Source of the DNA: Rattus norvegicus
Lineage: Eukaryota; Chordata; Mammalia; Rodentia; Muridae
Reading direction: 5' to 3'
NCBI RefSeq assembly: GCF_036323735.1
Contig: NC_086036.1
Location: forward strand, 43,275,550-43,339,549
Length of the DNA stretch: 64,000 bases
How positions within the stretch are numbered: the first letter of the stretch is position 1; the number at the start of each line of letters is the position of its first letter. The notes under the pieces are model-generated. The model ran no database searches. It was not told the DNA's origin and saw only the letters and a program-made list of their open reading frames with translations. This document shows, in pieces, positions 33,166 to 44,402 of the stretch. The translations under genes were made by a program, and so were the position numbers.

Positions 33166-36100
33166 TTTAAGATGTTGGTTCTAGATTTGCTTTTGAGAAG
33201 GCTGTCCATTTTGTTTACTTCCACCTGCCTCTATAACTACTAATCATTTTTACCACTAAATGTTTCTTTATTATAAATTGTGTCCACCTTATTTGTAAGC
33301 ACTAGTAGGCTTTGCAATAGCATTTCTTCACTGGTACATGAAAAGTAAAACAATCAAAACATCATCCAACCAGCCAAACAAACAAACAAACAAACAAAAT
33401 AATCGAGTTTTGGTTAATGTCCTTGAACATCATCATTAGGGACATGAAAAGTTTAGAGAAAACAATGCTTTATTTTCTCTAATAATTTCGAGTAAATTTT
33501 CCATCTTACCTAGTGCATTCTCCCTCCCTACTTACTTCAAATGTAACCTCATTTTGAAATGCATTATTTTCTATTTTTCTCAGTGGTAAGGACATGTCTC
33601 TTGGTTCTCACACTAACTTACTTCATAGGCTGTCTTCAGGATGTGAGCCTCTTCATGACTGAGCAGTTCACTCAGGAAGTGGTTTTAGAAGATACAATAC
33701 CAAAACAAATTGGATGACCAATAAAGGCCACAAGTCCACCAGAAATGTGTGCTGTACCTGATTAAGCCAGAAAGAAGGGTATGCAACACAGGCTTTTTTT
33801 TTTTAAAAAAAATGTAATTAGGATATCATCCAGGTGCACTTATATCCGTATTGAAGCAAGAAATTTCAAAGAGTGTTTCAACTAGCAGAGACTGTCAGCT
33901 TCCTGTACATGAGAAGTGTCAGGTTGAATTCCATTCTCAGCTATGCAAAGGGTTAGCATGTAGTGTGAGTGACACTCAGTGCTGTGTCCTTAACGGCTAC
34001 CCATTTTGCTACTTGTGAACAGGCCACTAGGATGTCATAATGAGACTGTGACTGGGAAATGAGAGGAAACTGTAGATGCCGGTGGATATTTTGCCTCACC
34101 CATAAATACTCAGAACATGGGAAAAGACATGTTATCCAAATTTCTCTTAGCAAAAGATACAAGTTCCTCTTACTTGTTCTTATGCAGCATTAGCATTGTG
34201 CCACAGACCCTATTTTTTCCTTCAAGGAATGCAATGGGCTGGAATTTGGAAAGCAAATTCTCATTAGCAATTTGAATGCATACTGACTTTTCTTCAATAT
34301 AATTAAAGCTACTGTGTTCATTTGCTTTTGAATACCTTACTAAAATTTCTCTTGGGAAAACTACAGATATGTTAGGTATATTACTATAATGGAAATTGGT
34401 ATAAAACCATAATTACAATAGAATTTTGTTGGAATATTTTTGGCATTGTTTTTATTAGGAGGCAGAATTGTCAGATGCAGGCCCATCAAAGACACATTTC
34501 ACCTCCATGCTTTGGAAAAATGCTCATGCTATATAATGCATTGCATTCAGTGGCTGAATTTGGTTTTTGGGTGTTTGTTTTGTTTTTGTCCTTGCTGTCC
34601 TTCCACCTGTGGCAGAACTACTGAAATGTGTAAGCTTATGTCAGGTATTAAAGGGTATTTGAATGGAAATTAAGCTTCTGTTGTTCCTGGTTACACATGG
34701 CAGTCTCCGAAGTTTGGACAGGCTGATTGGATAACGCCAGCTGAAATGGTCACAAATTTTACCAATGAGACAACACACAAATAAAAATGCTGTGTGAAAT
34801 TAAAAATGTCGGGGACCTTCTGTTAAGAAGTTAGTGGATGTATATTTCTCCAGAGTTTGAAAAATATAGTTCAAATTTGTCATGATTTTTTTCACCGTAC
34901 TTTATTTTATCTACTTTAAAATTCATGTCTGTTTATTTACATATTCTGGGGAATGGAAAACAGGACATTTTAGTCCTTCATAATTGGGCGATGTTCGCAG
35001 TGGATTTCATGTGGAAGGGTACTCTGCAAGAACTGGTCCAACCAATGGCAAAAATAAGGCACTCCCCAAGAGTGGGCTAGAGTGGGTGGTATAGACAGGA
35101 AATTGGACCAAGACTTGATTTAGACTTAGAAAAATGGTAGGTGGGAATTCTATCACTGAACCACCAATATAAGCATGCTAGACTTAAAATAAAGCAAAAG
35201 GGCTTGGAATCAGCAGAATCAGTCTTACTATGTTCCATACCTTTTTGAGCTGATGTTTCTTGCCTAACAGAATGCTGAGGCTACAATTTCCTATAAAGTG
35301 GATCTGTGTATTTATTAGTTGAATTATCTTTATAAAGTTCTAGAATATTGCCTATGTTCATGTTGAGTGGTGACTGTGATTCAGTTCAGTCCGCAAGGAA
35401 GAATTGTAGGAAAGGTAATACACATCTCAAGCCATTGGAGAGGAGTGAGTCTAGATACCTAAGTTATTAGAATGTCTTGTATGAAATACTGCCTAGTCCA
35501 GCTACATAATTTAGGGATTCAGTACAAAATGCAAATACTGGGCTTCTGGCTCAGAAAACACGTAAGCTTTCAGGATATCTAGCATAAAATTAAACCAAAA
35601 TTCAAGTATAGGTTCCTGTGTAGTTAGACAGACCACCTATCTGTGAAGCCAGCATTGATGCTGCCAAAGGTTTTCTGACCATTCTCTCTACATACATTCC
35701 AGTTCCTCTATAATGGACTCTCCATACAGCAGAGGAATTTACTTTTCCAAGTCAAAGTGTAGACCCTGTGATCCTGTTTTAATCTTAAATTGAAGATAAA
35801 TTATAAAAAGCAGAGAGAAACTGTACGGCAGAGTGAGCAAGTGAGTGTGCTCCAAAGCTAGAAATCCCTGGCTGTGCTCTATTATTTTGTTCTAGCTGTG
35901 AACTTGAGCATATTTTATAAACTCAGTTATCAGTGCTAAAAAATGGATATGGTAATAGGTATAATACACAATAGCCTACACAGAACATTTGGAATAGATT
36001 TTGATAGATTCAATTAATAGATATCATCTAGCACATTTTAAACAGAACCATTCTTGAAGATGAACTTGACATGGTCCTTGGGCTCTGCATCCATCATCTG

Positions 36101-36595
36101 CGCATGTCCACTCTATACAGGCATATTCTGCTGCTCCTCTTTCAAGACTTCTAGGAGCACTGATGATGTTATGTTTTTTTCTAGCACCTAACATATTATC
36201 TTGTAGGTTTACTTTTAAAAAATCGCTGTGCTTAGACACTAGAATCATCCTCTTTTGGATAGTTTGACAATAGTGCTGACATTTTAACATGCCTATTTGA
36301 CCTTTGATACAAATTACAAATCTAAGAAACTGAAGTGTGCTTATTTTTAATTATTTATCTTTTGAATGCTATCTCATTTGATTTAAGCTATCGTGTCCTT
36401 GTTGGAACACTGAAAGTTTAAAATAATTGAAATATAGTATTACACAAATTAATAAATTATGCAGATTAAATATTTCTAAAAGATGTACAGAATTCTGTAT
36501 TTACCCCAATTATGACACAAGCCATTTCAACAAGCAAAGTTCCTTTCTGACTCTTCAGGAAAAAAATAGTAATTAAATTTAGTCTCTCTCTCTTT
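33166..36595. other. 3.4 kb without recognised gene or named repeat
   Basis: Includes an (AAAC)n tract at 33375-33398 and a T/A homopolymer pair near 33796-33811. No coding signal, SINE or LINE recognised. It is one of the longest repeat-poor stretches in the window and could hold conserved non-coding sequence, which I cannot test here. Confidence 0.45.
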
Positions 36596-37240
36596 TTTTA
36601 TGGTTTTCCTCTTATTGAAAATGGATTCTTTCTCCATATATTATATTCTGAGTACAGCTTCCCCTCCTACTCCTCCAAGTTCCTCCCCACCTCTCTACCT
36701 CCCCTTCCAAACAGATCCACTCCATTTTTATCTTTCATTTGAAAAGAACAGACATGTAAGGAATGATAACCAAACATGACAAAATTAATTATAATGAAAC
36801 AAAAATCACACTGAAATTGGATAAGATAAACTAACAGAAGGAAAGGAACCCTAAGAGAAGGCACAAGAATCAGAGATCCACTCATTCATATACAACGGAG
36901 TATCATAAAAATACTAAATGGAAAGCTGTAACATATATGTTGAAGACATGAGGAAGACCTGTGAAGTCCCAGTGCTTGCTGCTTCAGTTCTGTGAGTTCA
37001 TATGAGCTTTGCTAGGCTACCTTTTAGAAGGCCCTGTTCTCCTGATGTCCTGTATCCCCTATGGTTTTTACACTTTTTTCTGCCTCTTCTTGCATGGTGT
37101 TATCTGATCTCTTATGGGAGGGATGTTTCGCTGTGGACCTCTATATTTGTTCCCATCTACTGAAGGTGGAAGCTTCTCTGATGACGGCTGATTGTATTGC
37201 ACTATGAGTACAACTGATTATCGTTAAGAATAATTTTACT
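36596..37240 (-). mobile_element. Lx-type LINE-1 3' end, reverse orientation
   Basis: Reverse counterpart of the 32.45-kb copy: 'cagcttcccctcctactcct', 'atccactccatttttatctt', 'ggcacaagaatcagagatcc', 'gagttcatatgagctttgct' and 'ttgttcccatctactgaagg' match the complement of Lx text in reversed order. Confidence 0.75.
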
Positions 37241-37682
37241 TTTGTTGATAGTTTTGCATACATACATAATGCACACTGATTACTCTCGTCCTTCCTCTTT
37301 CATTTTCCTACTTCTATGGTTTACCCATCCACCTTCCCTTCAAATCTCTTTCTCCTATTCCTCATCTTTTTCTTTTTCTTTTTTTTTTCTTTTTGTGACC
37401 TAGTGAGTTCAATCCAGATTGTCTGTGTTACTATGAGTTTGGAACTATCCAGAGGTTAGGCTAGGGTACTTAGCATTAAGCATGTAACTGAAGACAATAA
37501 CTCTTCATTTCCTGGAATCTATCAGTAGCTAAAAATACAGAAGTAACCAGTAGTATCTTATGAGTATTCTTGCCTACCTATGATTGTAGACAGTGTCAAT
37601 CTAGTCTTGAGTGCTGGCCTACTGCAGGTAACTGTAGTATTTGTTGTGAGTTCATGATTTCAATGTCATTTGTCCTGAGTCT
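37241..37682. other. Pyrimidine-rich unassigned sequence
   Basis: A CTTTTT-rich tract lies at 37365-37396. Otherwise nothing recognised. Confidence 0.4.
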
Positions 37683-37908
37683 AAAGCAGTACTTCTTAAA
37701 CTGTGGGTTTCAACTTCAGGAGTTTTTCAGGAGTTTCATACCTGATATCCTGCATATCAGATATTTGCATTAGACTTCATAACAGTACCAAAATTGCAGT
37801 TACAATGTAGCAATAAGATGATTTTATGTATGGGGTAAAGACAACCCGAGGAACTGTATTAAAAGGGTTGCAGCATTAGGAAAGTTGAGAATCACTGATT
37901 TGGAGGAT
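37683..37908 (+). mobile_element. URR1-type non-autonomous hAT DNA transposon
   Basis: Begins 'cagtacttcttaaactgtgg' and ends 'agttgagaatcactg', imperfect terminal inverted repeats. Between them are 'tgcattagacttcataacag', 'aaaattgcagttacaatgta' and 'gaggaactgtattaaaaggg', the usual URR1 layout. It encodes nothing. Confidence 0.8.
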
Positions 37909-39511
37909 GACATATCAGGATTCACTCTGTCTTTGACTTTCAAATGCTTCCTGTTCCCTTTTCCACAGTGTTCGCTGAGCGTTAGATGGGGTGATGTAAA
38001 TATGGTATTTAGGGCTGCACCCTCAGCCATCACTTACTCTTGTTACCATTTCATCATGAGTCTCTGTAGTAACTGCTCTTCACTGAATAGAGAAGGTTCC
38101 CTGACTAAAGATGGTGATGTTTTTTTGTTCTATGAATATAACATATTTAGATATTTAGAATGCAGTTTGATGCTGTGTCTAGTTAGTTAATAACATTAGT
38201 GAATTCTTTCCTTGGACCTAAAACCACACCAGTTGTGAGTTTTTATCCTGGGTTACAGTTCCAGGCCTGGGTTCCCTCCAATGAAGCAGGCCTCAAGTTC
38301 ATTCAGAAGGCAGTTGGCTCCTCCCATATTTTTTCTTTTGTTAATGCTGGCCCCTGCCTATTACTTATCTCCAGTTTGCAGTTAAAATACAAGTAAGACG
38401 GAAGGTTTGATCAAACAGCACTCAAGAAACAAACTCTTTGGATTTTTATCCACTGAGGATACAGCATTCCTTTAACTTGCCATAACTATCAACTGCATAC
38501 GTATGGTACATTTTCATCACACATGCATGAACTGGCAGATGATTTTAGCTCTTTTAGTTTCAGTTGATTTTAGCTCTGGGCTCATGAATTAAGCCGCATG
38601 GACTTTGTTATCATGGACTTGATGTGCATCTATAGAGGCTGAAACTCAACAGGGAGCCAAAATATTTTAAAAAGAAGACAGACTTTAATGAGTTCTTTTG
38701 AGGAATGGAGGAAGGCCTTTAACCAGGAACTGTTAGTATTTAGTTTTTCATATTTTTGTGTTTCTTCGGATCTAGTAGAAAATTTTACTTTAGCAGAGTT
38801 AAAATAGAAATAAATGTCTTTAAATCTAATAATGACTTTAGAAAAATCAATACTTTTCATCTCTTGGTAATTTATTTTTCCTTTCCTTCATCATTTAGTT
38901 TTTGGATAAAAGAAGTTACTGCATAGTAATATATTTAAAAATGTTTCTCAGTATTAATGAACAGTCATACTTTAAGTGAATCTGGGCAGGATTTGCAGGT
39001 GTGCATTTTGGCTGCCTATTTCTTTAAGTGTAGTGAAAGAAAATACTTTGTAAGCCGAGGTTGTGTGTCCTATGAGCAGGTGCAGATGGGAATGGGGTGA
39101 CAGGATGGCAGTTCTCTTCCATAATACATGTCCTCTGTGGAGTACTTGTTCCTCCACAACAAGGGATTTTGTCGGATTACAAAGCAATAGAAAGGAAAGG
39201 AATTTGTACAATAATCAACAGGAAAATGAAAGATACATGTGTTAGAGAAATTTCACTTCTTCCCAGGGTTACTTTTTCTCTCTAGATGTCAAGATGGGTC
39301 TCATTCTCAGTGATGTTTGAAAATTAAGATAGAGCAAAGTTGCCTGTTCTTAAACACAAAAGATGATTTTGTGGCTTACCATTTCCATTTGCTAGAATTT
39401 AGCACACTGTACTGTTCATGGATTTTTTTTGAATTTTTAAGAATTATGGCAATCCGTGGGGTTTGAAAATTGACTAGTATTCTCTGTGTACTTTCACATT
39501 CTCAAAAAAGG
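37909..39511. other. No gene recognised; unassigned
   Basis: AT-rich sequence with short open frames. No named repeat recognised. Confidence 0.4.
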
Positions 39512-39521
39512 AAGAGAAATG
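39512..39521 (+). repeat. Target-site duplication, left (aagagaaatg)
   Basis: A 10-bp string repeated at 39596-39605 around a minimal L1 insert. Confidence 0.65.
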
Positions 39522-39595
39522 GGAAAGGAGAAAGATAACATTTGAAATGAAAATACATAAAATACCCAATAAAAAGAATTTAAAAAGAAAAAAGA
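39522..39595 (+). mobile_element. 74-bp LINE-1 3'-end insertion
   Basis: Contains only the last bases of L1 ('ataacatttgaaatgaaaat', 'acccaataaaaagaa') and an A-rich tail, bracketed by a 10-bp duplication. It is a very short, 5'-truncated retrotransposition event. Confidence 0.7.
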
Positions 39596-39605
39596 AAGAG
39601 AAATG
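39596..39605 (+). repeat. Target-site duplication, right (aagagaaatg)
   Basis: Partner of 39512-39521. The A-rich context lowers certainty a little. Confidence 0.65.
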
Positions 39606-40439
39606 CTGTGTTACCAGTGAATCAGCAGTAGTCTTCTAGTAACAATGAGATATTGTGACAAGGTAGGACATATTAAGAGACTAGCAACAGAAGGGAATTC
39701 AAACCCCTAACTCTTAGATATAGTTCTTGGAGCAATGCCTTCTATGAAATTATAATGCTATTTACAACTGCATGGATATATTATTTTACAAGCTAAAAAG
39801 AAAGTTAATATCAGATAGTATAGTTTTCATCTTCAATGTCCCTCAAGATCATGCATTGGTCTCAAGGTGGAGTTGTTACAAAGTCCTGGAACCTTAGGGA
39901 AATCTGACCTAGGTGGAGATGGTTAGCTTTTTGAAGGATGCTATTCTCAGAGGATTCTCAGATTCGATCCAAATTGCACAATTCATTGTCATACCACATT
40001 TCTGAGCATGAGATTCTGCCTTGCAATGGGCCCTGCTGGTGGTAAACTGAAGCCTCAATACTGTGAAGTTAAATAATTGTGGCTTTTGTTGTTTGTTTTA
40101 TTTTAACTCAAGGAAATCAGGGTTTACTTTGGCTAGAATTTGTTGGTGGGAAAGGCAGAAGAGCAATGAAGCTGCTGGCACATCCCCTCCACAGTCAGGA
40201 AGTAGACAGAGATGAATAATCTTTCTTCTTCAAGTTGATTTTTCAGAGGCATTGTTTTGTATGGTGATGGAAAGCAGGTTAACACAGCTTGGAATCTGAA
40301 CCTACATGGATTTTGAACACACATAAAGCTCATCTCACAAAGATAACTAGATGAATAAGGAACCAATTTGAAATTATTCAAAGTAAAATAGTATTATTGC
40401 TAAAGATGGTGATGGATTTTAACAAACCATAAATTCCAC
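39606..40439. other. No gene recognised; unassigned
   Basis: No coding or repeat signal that I can name. Confidence 0.4.
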
Positions 40440-40860
40440 ATTGTGATGGTTCATATTGGCAGCTCAATTCATGAGAACACAAATTACCCATTAGATAAAT
40501 CTCTGCCCTCACCAATAAGGGATTACCTAACTAGATTAGGTTAGTCTATGAGCATGGCTGTGAAGAAACTTCTTGAAATGGGAAGACCCTATCCTAAATA
40601 TTGGTGTTACCACACCATGGGCTTGGTCCTCAGTTAAAAAAAGAGTAAACTACCAGAGCACAAGCATTCATTGCCATGTTTCCTGACTGAAGACACAATT
40701 TGACCACCTTTTCTTCCACTCCTTCCACTGGGCCTCTTTTACTCTGACAGGATGATCTCCTCAGACTCTAAGCTAAAGTAGAAATCTTTCCCAACCCCTT
40801 AAATCACTTCTTGTCAGGTAATTGCTCACCATGACCGAATTAATAAGGAAACTTGGTACT
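40440..40860 (+). mobile_element. LTR-like dispersed repeat (old mammalian/rodent type)
   Basis: Layout 'ttgtgatggttcatattggc', 'gaaatgggaagaccctatcc', 'taccacaccatgggcttggt', 'agcacaagcattcattgcca' and 'aaatcacttcttgtcaggta' fits a common rodent LTR-like repeat. Related in layout to 44150-44400. Family not fixed. Confidence 0.5.
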
Positions 40861-41390
40861 GAAAAAGTATGACTGTTGCTGCAAGAAATCTGACTGTTAG
40901 GAGGTGGAGACTTTGAAAGCATTTGTGTAAAGAATGTGGAAGGGCCTGCAGCTGTTAGATAAAAAACCCCAGAGAGCTTTTTTAATCTCCCAACATAATA
41001 TTTCTATTCATCATTTGGAAATTTCATATGGTGCACCCTGGTCACACTCACTTCCCATTTCTTCCAGGCCTATGGTTCCTGCCCCCTGCTCCCACAATAA
41101 TAATAAAAAATCTCACTAAGTCCAATTTCTGTTGCCCATATATTCATTAGAACATGGTCAAACTTTCAATAGCCAGCCCTTTAAAGAAAATAGAATCCTT
41201 CCCTGCTCTCTATCCCCGAGCTCCATCAGAAGCCATCAACCATGAAGAGCTATACTTCAGCAACTTTATCACGTGTCTTAAGGACTCTTGTCGATAGCTT
41301 CAGGTTGGACTCTTTCTTTTTTTGCAGTATGGGCGGGTGTCATAGATTCCTTTGATGTCTCTAATTCTCAGGTATGACTCAGCAATTATC
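40861..41390. other. No gene recognised; unassigned
   Basis: A short (AAT)n stretch lies near 41096-41110. Nothing else recognised. Confidence 0.4.
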
Positions 41391-42358
41391 AATATTACTG
41401 CAAAATGAGCATTGTTATCTGTGGCAACTGGCAGCAGCATGAATCGTGGACTCCACATAGTTTTTGGTAGTAGCACTGATTGTGGACATCAACATGCCAC
41501 AAGGCTTTATAGACATCAGCATGGCCTCCAGTAGCAGCCTGGACCATGAATACCAACAGGGCCTTCAGCTTTTGGTGACAAAACAGACCCACGGACCATA
41601 GAAGTTTTTGGAGAAAGCTTAATTCAGAAAATGAACTGTTCTTTATCTCAGATGTGTTGCTCACAGTCAGGTATAATCATGTGTGGACTCACACAATGTC
41701 ACTCCAGGCTGGTGTTCCAGGCCACTGCACACCTTTCTGCTTTCATGCTTACAGTTGGGCTGTTGGGCTGTTTTCTGACCCCCAAATTTTCCTCCCCCTA
41801 GCAGGTCTAGTACTGGCACTGGCCTAGCAGGTGGTAACATGCAGACCCAGTGTAGCCTTAGTATCCAGGTGGCCTGAGAATCAGGCCTACTTAGCATTGT
41901 CTGCCATGGTCATACTCCTATACCTGCCACATCTCTACTTCCATTTCTTTCTGCCATATACCACTTTGTTCTGCCATGTTTTTTCCTGATTCTGTGAAAA
42001 CACTTATTAACAGCATCTTCCCCTAAAATCTGACTTCTTGCTGTTGTTTTTCCCGAGATACTTAAAGGCTCTGCTGGTTTATACTCAGCTTTGGTGTCTC
42101 CTGTGAGTCTTTCAGAGTTCTTGGAGTGACCAAAGTACTCCTCCAAACCCCCACCAGACTCACACCACCACCAACAACAACAAAGGATGCTAGTGGCCAT
42201 CACCATCTGGAATCTCTCCCAAAAGCAGAGCTCAATGGATCACTTTGGTAGGGTCTTACAAAAAATTGTTGAGGGTGTTGAATACACTGGTGGCTCGGCT
42301 AATGGATTTCAGAGAGGAGGGCTCTACCATTCATGTGATGTTCTGTCAAGGTGTGGTT

Positions 42359-42376
42359 GCATTCTACCCATATTCT
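42359..42376 (+). repeat. Target-site duplication, left (18 bp)
   Basis: 'gcattctacccatattct' is repeated perfectly at 42970-42987. Confidence 0.95.
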
Positions 42377-42969
42377 TTTTTTTTCTTTTTCTTTTTTTCT
42401 CCATCTTTATTAACTTGAGTATTTCTTATTTATATTTGGATTGTTATTTCCTTTCCAGGTTTCTGGGGCCAACATCCCCCTAACCCCTCCACCTCCCCTT
42501 CTCTATGGGTGTTCCCTTCCCTATCCTACCCCCATTACCATCCTCCCCACAACAATCATGTTCATTGGGGGTCCAGCCTTGGCAGGACCAAGGGCTTCCC
42601 CTTCAACTGGTGCTCTTACAAGGCTATTCATTGCTACCTATGAGGTTGGAGTGCAGGGTCAGCCCACGTATAGTCTTTGGGTAGTGGCTTAGTCCCTAAA
42701 AGCGCTGGTTGGTTGTCATTGTTGTTCATATGGGGTCTCAAGCCCCTTCAAGCTCTTTCAGTCCTTTCTCTGATTCCTTCAATGGGAGTCCCGTTCTCAG
42801 TTCAATGGTTTGCTGCTGGCATTCACCTATGTATTTGCTGTATTCTGGCTGTGTCTCTCAGGAGAGATCTACATCCGATTCCTGTCTGCCTGCACTTCTT
42901 TGCTTCATCCATCTTATCTAGTTTGGTGGCTGTATATGTATGGGCCACATGTGGGGCAGGTTCTGAATG
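42377..42969 (-). mobile_element. 593-bp 5'-truncated LINE-1 insertion
   Basis: On the plus strand it opens with a T-rich tract (reversed poly(A)) and 'tctttattaacttgagtatt', then follows the reversed L1 3' UTR as at 9200-9760, ending inside the 3' UTR. A perfect 18-bp duplication flanks it. No ORF2 codons are included. The perfect duplication suggests it is fairly recent. Confidence 0.95.
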
Positions 42970-42987
42970 GCATTCTACCCATATTCT
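42970..42987 (+). repeat. Target-site duplication, right (18 bp)
   Basis: Perfect partner of 42359-42376. Confidence 0.95.
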
Positions 42988-43210
42988 AAGAACCTGAACA
43001 AGGATGTATTTAACAGTATGATCTAATTTATTTGGGTGGTAGGAAATTTCAAGACAGATTAGCATTCAGACTGTGGCATGGGTGCTTCTTACCTCTCTTT
43101 TTCAGATCTGTTGTTAAAAAAAAGAGTTGAAAGAAAATATAAAAATATGAAGCTTGGAAAGGAAGACTATGCATATGTTTAATATTCAACCAAGACCAGT
43201 GATGAAAAAG

Positions 43211-44149
43211 AGTCTCTCATTGTCGAAGAAACAATGTTGTTGTTCTGTCTTAACAAAGGTACACTGACAGGATAATCCACACTTCTAAGGCTCTGACATG
43301 AGAAAAAGCCAATTTATTTGAAAGGAGAGACTGTAATAGGAGTATAGATGGATGTATATGCTTCTTTAAGACAAATGCTCAAGAAAGCTGTGATCCGAGG
43401 AATATAAGGAATGTAAGGAATAGCTCAGTCCTTGATAGTAACATCCAAGTGGAAATAATTTAGGAAGTGTGGAAATCTCACAATTATAAGATTGTGGAGT
43501 GTTGTTCCATGCATTTAGAGAAAGTGGCTGAGACTGTAATGGGTCGCAGGTTTGATACTCCTTCAAGGGGATTCTGAGAGGTTGCTTTGTAAAGGTATCA
43601 AGGTGAAGCCCAGGTTGTAGTGGGAACTGCAGGATATTGGTGATATCAGGATAATAGAATAGCCAGTGAACTATTATTCTTCAAGGATAGAGTAGAATTA
43701 GTCCAAGAAAGTGACCATGCACAATAAAGTTAGGAAAGCTAGGGAGTGGGCCTATTCCAATTCCTCCAGAGTCTGAATGATTCTGGTATGACTCCCAGAT
43801 GAACACAGAGCTGTAGGATTTGGTGTTTGCCCTGCTGGACTCAGTATTGCTTTATCATCCTTACTACAGCACAATTCTTCTGTTCTGGAATAGGAATGCT
43901 TACCTTGAGCTGCAGCATGTTAAATATGTGTAATTAGTGGTAAGTTTTACAAGGGCTCACAGTTAAATGTGTATCTTGATTTGAAGAAGAGATGTTGCTT
44001 TTTGAGAACTATTAGAACTTTTAAAGACTATGGGGACTTTGAAATTGGGTTGAATGTACTTCTAATTATGATATTGTTTTGGGTGAACAAAAGAAGTAAA
44101 TCTATGGCTTAAATTTTATGTTTGGGTGTCAGATCAATGGAGATGAACT
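43211..44149. other. No gene recognised; unassigned
   Basis: No coding signal or nameable repeat. Confidence 0.4.
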
Positions 44150-44402
44150 TGGTGGTCATACTGCCAGCTTGACAAGATCTTGGATCTTCATGACGCAAGA
44201 CTCTGAGCACCTATGAAGGATAATGTAGATTAGGTTAGCCTCTGGGTTTATCTGAGAAGTCTTTCCAAGATAAGGTTAATTGAAATGGGAAGACTTGGTC
44301 TCCCCTGACTACTGCCATGCTTTCTTCATCATAATGGATGGGGCTCCCTGGGGCCATGAACCAGAACAAACCCTTCTTCCTTTAGATATGTTTTTGTTAG
44401 GA
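44150..44402 (+). mobile_element. LTR-like dispersed repeat, related to 40.44-40.86 kb
   Basis: Shares 'gattaggttagcctctgg', 'aattgaaatgggaagacttg' and 'gaacaaacccttcttccttt' layout with common rodent LTR-like repeats. Diverged; family not fixed. Confidence 0.45.

Larger units (their letters stand above)
41391..43210 (-). other. Probable large dispersed rodent repeat or retrocopy, split by an L1
   Basis: From 41391 to 42358 and again from 42988 to about 43210 the text reads as one unit, interrupted by the L1 at 42377-42969. At 41420-41570 it contains imperfect reiterations of a 'gacatcaacatgcc'-like motif. Around 42170 there is an 'accaccaacaacaacaaa' tract. I have the impression of a known rodent multicopy sequence but cannot name it. 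Orientation is a guess. Confidence 0.35.
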
